Assembly (NCBI GenBank): GCA_910589415.1
Contig: OU342630.1
Location: forward strand, 87,664,186 to 87,728,185
Length of the DNA: 64,000 bases
From: Malachius bipustulatus
Taxonomy: Eukaryota > Arthropoda > Insecta > Coleoptera > Melyridae
Direction: 5' to 3'
Positions 55,695-64,000 of this stretch are shown here, one piece after another (within the stretch, counting starts at the first letter, position 1; each line of letters opens with the position of its first letter). The notes beneath the pieces are model-generated. The model did not search any database, was not told where the DNA came from, and was given only the letters and a program-made list of their open reading frames with translations. The translations under genes and the position numbers were made by a program.

Positions 55695-58600
55695 TTATGA
55701 TTTAAATTTTTTTGTTTTTTCAGCTTGATCGATTATACCCTCTAAACGTTTGCAATTGTCTAAGCATTCAACAATTTTTTTATTTAAAAATTTCTTTGTT
55801 TCGCTATTCAACAAGCTACCAATTCTGTTTTGAAACGCATTATCTTGTCCCAGTGTTCCATAGGCTAGGCATCTAGCAAGAGAATTTTGATAATAATACA
55901 AAGCATCAGAATGTTTGTTTTTCTTGCTGTTCGCCCTACCAATAAGTGTATTTATATTTATCACGTTTTTTAAGAAATTTGTTGAAACATTAGTATCTTT
56001 ATTTTCTTTGTGACATGTGTATATTTCGTTACAAACTGTTAGAGCCAAATCGTAGTCACTATTACTATAAACACATTCATAAGCAAAATTTAAAGCTATT
56101 GTTAAAATATTTAAGCATTTACTAGAATAAGGAAACTTGGAAAAAAATACTAGTTTGTCATATCGTTTTCTATACTTCTCTTCGTTGTATATTTGAAAAA
56201 ATCTTGTTTTGACAGTTTTGACTTCAAACTCGTTATCGACGTCATCCAGATTAAAAATGTATTTTAAGGTTTCGTTGTATAATTTCTGATAATATATTTG
56301 ACTTTCGCTGTGTTGTTTTTGAATTTTTAGGATAGATGCTATTTCATTTAAAATTAACAAATAATAAGGTTTGCAGTTGTTGATCAACCAATCATTCTCA
56401 AGTCGTTTGTTTAAAACTTCCAGTGCATCTTCATATTTTCCTAGCCGCTTGTCTGCTTTAGCTAACAACAAATCCGTAAGTATAAAGCTCTCATAGCTTC
56501 TTTCTGTAGATTCATTAAATATTATTTCCTTAAGTTGTCCCACTTTCTGCAAGACACCAACAAGTTTTTCACACTTTTCTCTATCTCTGCTTGCTAAACG
56601 CTCAGAAGCTTCCGCATTTATAATATTAACAAATTTATCAACAACATTAGATACATTTCTAGATTTTAGCAAATTGATAAACTTATCAAAATGATCCAAA
56701 TCTGTACATATGATATTAATATAATTTATTCCAAAGTCGTTATTTTGAATTGTATCAATTAGCTTATCATACAGGCAAAAATGTTCAACATTTAATTTTA
56801 ATAACTCACCAAGAAATTTAGTATGTTTCATTTTTAACAAATTATTGAACAACTTAACTATAATATCTTTATTGACAATTGAATCAATGGAATCTTTCTC
56901 GAAATATTCAGAAGTAAGAACGTTTACAATAAAAGGAGACAAATATTCTATTTCTATTAGCTTGCTCAAATGCATGAAAATGTGAGAGTGCATTAGGACA
57001 GGTTTCTTGACATTTTTGGGCAAGTTCTTCATTTCGCGTAAGTATACATAGCAGAGCTCACTTAAAAATACATCTCTTGTAAAAATATCTTCAATTTTGA
57101 ATTCGATTTTATACTCATTATACGCATCGTAAAACATGTTAATAATATCTTTTATAATTTTCTTGATGTCAATTCTAAATGAAGCATCATCTACATGTAT
57201 AATTTCCGTAGAAAAAGAGTCAAATTTTTCGTATAATTTACTCATTTGCCAATTTTGGCGGTTTCCCAACCGTGAGTCATCATATAAGTCAACATGATCT
57301 CTCAAAATTAATGTTTTATCTAAACTTTGTTTTTCGTGAAAACTATAGAAACTATCGATTAACTGAACAAGATTTTTGAACCTGCCGTCGTTATCAAGTT
57401 CCTGAATTCGATGAAACTCTCCAATAAATTTAACAAGTTCTTCGACTATCTTTGAGACATCTTGACCAATTCTCTGACCTTTGTTCAAATAATAGTCACA
57501 AACTGTATCATAACTTTGTACGTTCACCAAAAAAAAAAATTTCAACTCGTCTCTTAATTTGTTCCTTTCTTGAATATAAACGTCATCAGTGCAATTAATC
57601 TTTATTCTTTTTAAACGTGCGAATTCCTCGAATATTCTTCTTTTATCAGCGTTTGTGGTTAATTCAGTACACCTCATTGATGTTATAATGTTATTTTCAG
57701 AGTCTTCAATCACCAAACTCATATCTATATAAACTTCTAGAAGTGGCATAAATTTTAAATATTCACCAATCATTTCTCTCATAACATCGTTTTTATAACA
57801 ACCTGAAGACTGCTTAGGAAATATGCATTTAACAAATTTATACCCAGATAGGCTGTTAGCCTCTTCTTCAGGCAATAATTCACCAGAATCATCAAATTCA
57901 CCTTGTAGAGACTCAAAGTCTTTATTTAATTCATATAAAACTTCTTGAACATCTTTACCAGGAATGATGCTATCAAACTGACAATTAACTTTCCTGGCGT
58001 AGTAATATTCAAAAAGTTTTCCTCTAAGGTTAATCATCGCTTCCCAAAATTCTTGGTTGTCAAATCGGTAAAATTCATGGACCAAGTTGTTTCTCAAATG
58101 TTTCAATTGTTTTTCCATGTCAGTGAGGTCTTCTTGTTTTTTTTCTAATTCTAGTGCTGGATATATATTGACAATAAACTCGAACCAAAATCGTTCCACA
58201 TTTTTCCCAAAACCTTTTTTATAAGCGTTTGTGACTAAATATCCCAACTTTTTTAACGGCTCCTCGAATTTACTGGTTTTTCCAATTTCGTTTCTCTCTG
58301 CAAAAGGAAATTTCTTCAAGAATGAAATGATTTGAGTGCCTTTTGATTTTAAACTATCCTCAAGAGAGCCTTTTCTAGAATTAATCAAATCATCAATAAA
58401 AATTGACATTGCTTTTAATAAAACGTTAACTGCGTCGAGGCGGTTTTCACTTGTTTCGTTACAACACTTTTCCATAATCTTTTCTATATCGTCTAGTTGA
58501 ATTTCTTTCTCAGAACGTTTTAATATGAAAGATCGAGTATCAATTACAATTTTCTGAGAATCGCTTTTTTCTTCACCGAAAAAAATAACAGATATATCAT

Positions 58601-59153
58601 CTTTTTCACTAATATTTTGAAACGCAAAAGTCTCCAGAAAAATAATAAATATGTTGGCCTTTTTATAATTATTATTAGTTTGTGCGTCAAGCTTTGCGGA
58701 ATGTAAGCGCTCTGAAATAGCCATTACTTTATCCCAAAATACCTTGTATTTGCAAATATCTTGATGAAACGTTACATTTCCACTGGAAGATGTTTGTTTT
58801 TTGTAGCCTCTAAGTTCATTTTCTTTAATCATTTTAGTTGATTTTCGAAATAATTGATTTCTAAATAATATGTGTATCATATGACTGATATCTCCTATTG
58901 GCTTGTTCAAAGCCATATCAGAGGCAATTTCAAAGGGAGTTTTATTCGTCTTATCTTCCGCAAGCATGTTCGCATCAGCTGAAAGAAGATATCCTATCAC
59001 TTTGATTTTTTCGTTCCTCACGGCATAATGTAACGCTGTATTTCCATCCACATCTTGGTAATTGATATCTGCCCCCGCAGTGCGAAGTTTTTTAACTTTG
59101 GCAAGGTTACCTGCATCTGCAGCAAGTAACAACTTCAAATTCTTGGTGTCCAT
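55695..59153 (-). CDS. Ankyrin-repeat protein with HEPN-like motif and TPR-like tail
   Basis: A single uninterrupted frame encodes 1152 residues. The frame can be extended 15 codons upstream only to a TTG. I chose the ATG at 59153-59151 because it is the first ATG and has a strong context (taaaATGG). An upstream 'tacgttttacag' acceptor-like site suggests a 5' UTR intron. About residues 4-92 form two to three ankyrin repeats (GADINYQDVDGNTALHYAVR). Residues 230-390 are helical and contain RNNLVH (354-359), matching the Rx4H signature of HEPN RNase domains. Residues 886-965 (LLAKADKRLGKYEDALEVLN) and about 1067-1100 resemble TPR helices. There is no signal peptide or membrane segment. HEPN domains often act in RNA cleavage during conflict or stress; a defence role is inference only. 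The unbroken 3.5-kb frame implies a functional gene, possibly retrocopied or horizontally acquired. Confidence 0.85.
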   Translation of the reverse strand: MDTKNLKLLLAADAGNLAKVKKLRTAGADINYQDVDGNTALHYAVRNEKIKVIGYLLSADANMLAEDKTNKTPFEIASDMALNKPIGDISHMIHILFRNQLFRKSTKMIKENELRGYKKQTSSSGNVTFHQDICKYKVFWDKVMAISERLHSAKLDAQTNNNYKKANIFIIFLETFAFQNISEKDDISVIFFGEEKSDSQKIVIDTRSFILKRSEKEIQLDDIEKIMEKCCNETSENRLDAVNVLLKAMSIFIDDLINSRKGSLEDSLKSKGTQIISFLKKFPFAERNEIGKTSKFEEPLKKLGYLVTNAYKKGFGKNVERFWFEFIVNIYPALELEKKQEDLTDMEKQLKHLRNNLVHEFYRFDNQEFWEAMINLRGKLFEYYYARKVNCQFDSIIPGKDVQEVLYELNKDFESLQGEFDDSGELLPEEEANSLSGYKFVKCIFPKQSSGCYKNDVMREMIGEYLKFMPLLEVYIDMSLVIEDSENNIITSMRCTELTTNADKRRIFEEFARLKRIKINCTDDVYIQERNKLRDELKFFFLVNVQSYDTVCDYYLNKGQRIGQDVSKIVEELVKFIGEFHRIQELDNDGRFKNLVQLIDSFYSFHEKQSLDKTLILRDHVDLYDDSRLGNRQNWQMSKLYEKFDSFSTEIIHVDDASFRIDIKKIIKDIINMFYDAYNEYKIEFKIEDIFTRDVFLSELCYVYLREMKNLPKNVKKPVLMHSHIFMHLSKLIEIEYLSPFIVNVLTSEYFEKDSIDSIVNKDIIVKLFNNLLKMKHTKFLGELLKLNVEHFCLYDKLIDTIQNNDFGINYINIICTDLDHFDKFINLLKSRNVSNVVDKFVNIINAEASERLASRDREKCEKLVGVLQKVGQLKEIIFNESTERSYESFILTDLLLAKADKRLGKYEDALEVLNKRLENDWLINNCKPYYLLILNEIASILKIQKQHSESQIYYQKLYNETLKYIFNLDDVDNEFEVKTVKTRFFQIYNEEKYRKRYDKLVFFSKFPYSSKCLNILTIALNFAYECVYSNSDYDLALTVCNEIYTCHKENKDTNVSTNFLKNVININTLIGRANSKKNKHSDALYYYQNSLARCLAYGTLGQDNAFQNRIGSLLNSETKKFLNKKIVECLDNCKRLEGIIDQAEKTKKFKS

Positions 59154-60139
59154 TTTATAGTGTATTTTATTTGAACTGAATATTTGAAGACAATACAAGA
59201 ACCTGTAAAACGTATAATAATTATTATATGTAATATCATAAAGTAGATTTAAAATAATTCTAGATATCTACCTATTACAATTTGTAATTATTTCATGAAA
59301 AAATTTAAACTAGAAAACAGTTACAATAAATTTAATAATTGTAGCGATGATAAATAAAAATTCATCGGAATAGATGAGTCCGATTTTTGTTGATTTTATT
59401 CCCGATCGTCAGTCTTCTTCCTTATTCTGCAGTTGTAGTTCCTTTACATATTTACTCTTTCCGAGAAGAAGAAGAATGAGAAGTGGAAGAACAAAATTTA
59501 CCTCCACATTCTGAAGTTGTACATACTTATATCTGAAGGTGAAGACTGAACTTCATCCTTTTATCTAATGTAATAATGATGCTGGTGTATTATGGAGACC
59601 TATTCTAATTTTCAAAATCAGATATTCGACATTTTATAAGGAATTTATTTATTATTATCATTTCATTCACATATTCGGTACTACTACTTAAAAAAAGGGT
59701 TTAGTACTGCGCATATACAAACTGTGTAGAAATATTAATTTATGGAATTCATTATAATGATTCTGAATATTAAATTATCAACTGTCAAATTTTGCATTAA
59801 TTAAATTTGTATTTTGTGTATTGTGTACAACTTTCCAATAAAATGTTTTTTACTAATAAGTACTTATTCTTTTTTTACCTATTATAAATTCACACCAGTT
59901 AAGTATAATCAAAAGAAACCTATAATCTTATTTCCAAATAAATAAAAATTGTTAAAATAAGAGATTCCTCATTGCACCTACAAAATTTTAAATATGACAT
60001 CCATGCTGATATTTCAGTGACCTTGGCAGCCTATTTAAAAAAAAAAAAAATTAATCGTAGTATGTTTATGGAAATATGCATGCAAATAAGACTACTTGCG
60101 AGTCTAGAATCTGGACCGTCTTAAGCATTGGGCTAATTT
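59154..60139. other. Upstream region of the ankyrin gene
   Basis: AT-rich. No TATA box or initiator can be singled out. No repeats are recognised. Confidence 0.35.
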
Positions 60140-60410
60140 GGCTATAGCAAACATTTTAGGGGCGTATTTTTGATCCAAATTTTTTTCATTTTACTTGCAA
60201 AATTCCTTCAATTGCAACAACGACGACACGTGTTTTTGTTAGAAAATAAAGAAAATGTATCTACCGCGGAACTTAGTCCAAGAATAATTGACTCGAAAAT
60301 TGAGTCTCAATTTTCTAACGTGGGTAACATCATATCTTTGGCCATTTTTTTAAGTTGTAACGGCGAAAGATCTTTTTCTACAAATTTGTATGAATGTCAT
60401 GTTTGTTAGT
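60140..60410 (+). mobile_element. hAT transposase C-terminal relic
   Basis: The frame 60170-60409 contains IDSKIESQFSNVGNIISLAI, then SCNGERSFST. The G-E-R-S-F-S string followed by a basic stretch is typical of the hAT dimerisation region ('PV..A.GERSFS.L'), as in ZMYM1-like elements. Only about 80 residues remain, without terminal repeats. The frame's first codon is ATT-rich sequence rather than a convincing start. Confidence 0.5.
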
Positions 60411-61029
60411 TTAGTGTAATATGTAGTTGGTTATAAAATTACTTTTTAAATTCTGATACTTTTGTACCTTTTCTAGTTTTAGCCATCCATATAGTCCCCA
60501 TGGCGCAAACCTTTTGGCTGCGGCAATTCTTATTATTGTTATATTTTTTTCCTATTATTTAGTTATTTAATAATTAGCTAGTTGGTATTTACATCTGAGT
60601 AAATTTTTAACCACTGGAAAATTTAATGACCTTGAACATTGTCATATCGCAAAATTTCATTTGGTAAAAAGATAGATCTTACAAAACTCCACACCTGTTT
60701 ATTTGGACTTTTTTGCAGAGTGAACCGTTTAGTCGCTAAATCGATTCCAAAAAACAACTCCCTTTCTAAAAATTCTCAAAGGTGGGGATGCTGAGAAAGT
60801 GGCCGAGCTCCTCTTAGGGTACCCTAACGAAATGTTACTTAAAATTATTGGTGCCAGGATTTTTTTTTAACTCAAACCCTAAATTTCCTGTACTAAATGT
60901 CTTATATACCTACAGAGGTATTGTCAGCCACTCGGTATATCAAAAACTATGGCAGCTGATCAACAAAATTGGGTAATAAAAGTTGTTCTTCAGGAAGGGG
61001 GACATCCTCGGGGACATCGAATGATATAC
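60411..61029. other. AT-rich stretch, nothing recognised
   Basis: No gene or paired repeat. Confidence 0.4.
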
Positions 61030-61480
61030 CATTGAAAAATTCTTCAATCCGTTTTTATTAAATAATTTCTACGCCACTACGACTTTAATACAAATTTGTT
61101 ATTTTTGATAGATACCTCGTTTTGTTTCAAGGAGAAAGGTAATCTTATGTTTTTGTTGTAGGACGTACTGTTTTTAAGATACTACACATTGTAGGATCCC
61201 ATACAAGCTCTTTGTAATGGAACACGCTTCAATAAAGATCATAAAAATGATTAGTTTCTGGAAATATTCATTAGCATTGATTTTTATGATATTTTATCTC
61301 ATATACCAGTTGCTACAAATAGAAATATCTCTGAAATAGTGCGTTATATACAACGAAAACGTAAGATAACTTTTCTCCTCTAAACAATACGAGGTACCTA
61401 TCTACCAAAAATAACAAATTAGCATTTAAGTCAGTGGAGGAGAAATTATTTAATAAAAAAGGTAAAGCGCCCCCATATCT
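61030..61480. repeat. Inverted repeat with about 160-bp arms
   Basis: The left arm 61030-61190 and the right arm 61318-61480 pair ('ttattaaataatttct.c.ccact', 'taatacaaatttgttatttt', 'gatagatacctcgt.ttgttt', 'aggagaaa'). The right arm leads into 'atatctccgccatt', a landmark also found in the 31.6-32.9 kb tandem repeat. Confidence 0.65.
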
Positions 61481-62755
61481 CCGCCATTGAATTGAGAATT
61501 TTTTTTTAGAATTCTTCATCGGGAGTGTCAAATTTTATACCTCAATAAGTATAACAACTCAAAAATTTCTAGTTATTCTGATCAGTCAAATATTAGATAT
61601 TCAAAAAATATCTAATTTTTCGAAGAACTTTAACACCCTGTATCTCAAATCAAAGCTCCAACGACCCATGTCTACAGGAAATATTTGGACTATTTTTGCA
61701 TTCCCTACATGATGTATTTCAATTTTGTAACACCTATTCATCAACACCCTGTAAAAATCTCCATCTCCATGTGTCGGCTACGCAAAAAAAAAAAATTTCA
61801 AAATTTAAATGGATTTCTTTAATAACTGGAGGTTAACGCAAGGAGCAAGTTGGAAAAAAATTTTTACCTCAATTAGGGGTTGCCTAGATGCCCCCCAGTA
61901 ATTTTCTTCCAAATGGTCGAAACTTTTTAAAATTGCTCGTGCAAATCTGGGTAGCAAAAAAGGGCGTAGCCGCTCATCACAATGCGCTTACACCCCTACT
62001 TGACAAGACGTAGGGGACTCGAACTATAAAAAAACCTGCTTTTCTTCCATTTGGGAGATATAAGGCATTTTTTCACCGTCTCTTTAACTACCTACCTATG
62101 AATTTATTTTTATACTAATTAGAATGTTATTGTAGACGAAACCATAATTTCAAATAAAATTAGCTAAACATAATATTCTGGTTGATTATAATAACTCACT
62201 CCAAACCGAATTTTAGGAAACTTTTTATATAGGAAGAAACCTTACCTTAAAACTACTTAATATGATTTAAGCAAAAAATTGCGGATCCTTCGGACAATTA
62301 GAAACAAAAACTTTTAACTCTATTTTTTCTTCTCATCAGTCGTTTTTTCTCTCCGTTATATAAAATTTTGTGCACAACTAGGACTGCTTTCACTTATTAA
62401 TGCTTCCACTAGGTTAATGAAGGTTTTACGAATACATATTTACCAGTATTGTGTTTTTGTTCAGTGAAATACAAGGAATTTTAAAATTGGATTGTTTTGG
62501 ATTATTTTGTAAACATTGTATAACCAACCTCACTTTTAAACGAGAATAAAACACACTTCAAGCCAAGCTTAAAATAAGTAAATTCATTCATTTTCATTTT
62601 CCCTTTCCTCTGTCCAATATATTAATAGTCAATGACTGGATGAAAGATGTTTTTGCACTGTTGCCATGTTATTTTTATCTAAATTTAACGTAATTTAAAA
62701 GATTACCAAACATTCTCTATAGTAAGGGCCATAGTTATTATGCAGCATTGCTTTT
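61481..62755. other. AT-rich stretch with isolated CACCCTGTA ends
   Basis: CACCCTGTA occurs at 61634 and 61745, relics of the CAGGGTGT family without partners. No gene is supported. Confidence 0.4.
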
Positions 62756-62908
62756 ATGGCGCTCATAGTTGCCGCTTTTGTTGTACTTCTGGGAAGCACG
62801 CGTCCACGAGCGTACGCTCTTCATTTTGAAAATTATTTAATTCATTGCACTTTAACGTTTTGTACCTCAGCAGACTGCTCTTTTAACATTGATCTCGTTC
62901 ATAAGTGA
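62756..62908 (+). CDS. Possible small secreted peptide or first exon
   Basis: ATG opens 50 codons to TGA (62906-62908). Residues 1-21 (MALIVAAFVVLLGSTRPRAY plus A) have a hydrophobic core and an A-Y-A end, giving a plausible signal peptide with cleavage after residue 21. The remainder has four Cys (HC, FC, DC pattern spread over residues 31-41). The 5' part uses GC-rich codons (GCG, GCC, GCG) within AT-rich surroundings. It could also be a first coding exon spliced before the TGA. The family is not recognised. Confidence 0.35.
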   Translation: MALIVAAFVVLLGSTRPRAYALHFENYLIHCTLTFCTSADCSFNIDLVHK

Positions 62909-64000
62909 GGATTGCACAACATGGAACAGCACAGTTAGTAGAGTTTATAACTTCATACATTATTACAATAGGTATTCAGATAATTATAATTATAATTATT
63001 CTTTTGAATCTGTCAAAGTTTATTATATTCTTCTTTTTCAAATTAATATCCATTTTATGAACAAAATAGTTTCGATTATTTAGTTAGTCAGAACATATTT
63101 GTAGGTGTAGGTATTGATAATATTGATATAATTAATATTGATTTTTATTTATACTAAATGAATAATTTAAATGCTATGACGCGGTATTTGTCATTCCTTC
63201 TACAATTCCTTGCGAGAACACATTTCCTAAAGATCTACATTTACTTACTCCACAGAGTAATTGGTAGATGCGGAATTTGAATTTTCAACTGACAGATACT
63301 CTGTTGTAATGGCAATAATTGGCGTTGCGTTGGTAACCAAACATTGATAATTAAATAATAAAACTGTCATGTTAACTATAGAGGTCATACAACAATTCAC
63401 GAAGTTATATTTATTTTTGTATTATTTCTTGAATATGAGCAATAATGGACAGAGATTTTGAGTCTCAATTTATTTTTCTGCACTTAAACTAAAAACCAAT
63501 ACACAGTTCCTTCTTTCTCGGAGACAGTGCGTATGTTGTTTTTTTTTATTCAAAACGAAATATTCTTGGACCGCAACAACCTCAGTTCAACAGCCAATAC
63601 CTAGGTTCCAAGCTAATACGAGTGTTGATGTATATTTAATACTCATCATTGGTAACATCCCCCTGAGAAGAAGAATAAAGTAAGTATTTGACTTAAGTCC
63701 TCTGAAGATGGACTATTATGAGTATATTATTATGATTACATTGCCGTATATAGCCAAAGCGGAGAATCCTCAGGAGAATCTTATACATAACTGGCAAAAA
63801 TACTGAGACATCTACTCGAAATTGTTTTTTTCTAAAAGTGTTAAATGAATATATAAAATGCGAAGGCAGTATACCTGCCTATCTATCAAAAATGATAGCC
63901 ACATTCCCTAATAGATAAATAAAGCCTTGATAAATAAAGTCATCAATAAAGTAGCAATAAATAAAATTTTATTAACAAGCACTACGACATTCATTTTACC
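62909..64000. other. AT-rich stretch to window end
   Basis: No supported gene. The frame 62889-63083 shows no motif. Confidence 0.4.

Noticed and set aside
55695..59198. Taking the maximal frame beginning at 59198 as the coding start of the ankyrin protein
   Set aside because: That codon is TTG. In a eukaryote the first usable ATG is at 59153 in a strong context.
61960..62020. tRNA-like segment before 'ggggactcgaac'
   Set aside because: The B box is too divergent and no cloverleaf forms.

Overview
The window is eukaryotic, and most likely from an insect genome. It is AT-rich (about two thirds A+T by eye). There are no operons or dense ORFs, transposon relics fill much of it, and the few convincing coding segments sit beside splice signals. 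I cannot fix the order: the TACCTA/TAGGTA strings, DUF4817-type transposase fragments and long CAGGGTGT palindromes occur in several insect groups. Many apparent open frames begin with GTG or TTG and are not credible as eukaryotic genes.

One long gene stands out: a minus-strand, uninterrupted ORF at 55695-59153. It encodes a 1152-residue protein with N-terminal ankyrin repeats, a central helical region holding a HEPN-type RNNLVH motif, and a C-terminal TPR-like region. Candidate small coding pieces are terminal exons at 7315-7401 and 12967-13140, an internal exon at 10537-10613 and a signal-peptide-bearing ORF at 62756-62908. All of these need transcript evidence.

The dominant feature is a set of long palindromic elements flanked by TA, whose ends read CAGGG...CCCTG. 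They lie at 13468-14669, 38759-39394, 40108-40968, 42633-43363, 52992-53867 and 53872-54899, with half or eroded copies at 947-1071, 7447-8340 and 33225-33555. Two of them share the same inner arms but carry different, symmetrical outer arms. The 42.6 kb copy still encodes the N-terminus of a Tc/mariner-like transposase, and a separate transposase relic lies at 46110-46500.

Other mobile DNA, from left to right: a tRNA-derived SINE piece (209-280); a LINE tail (3620-3913); a mariner relic (16785-17597); a non-LTR reverse transcriptase relic (19480-21790, minus) split by a hAT element with an 8-bp target duplication (20552-21622); a second non-LTR piece (22330-22640, minus); a 1.55-kb element with 62-bp perfect terminal repeats and a 9-bp duplication (26555-28106); a 3.2-kb nested inverted and tandem repeat block (30363-33560); a SINE with a hammerhead-like motif (36004-36492); non-LTR relics at 41590-42300, 44500-45400 and 46570-47850; a near-perfect 300-bp palindrome (49536-49839); an inside-out palindrome (50755-51703); and a hAT relic (60140-60410).

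The remaining stretches are AT-rich and largely featureless, apart from a few GC-richer islands that may be conserved regulatory DNA.
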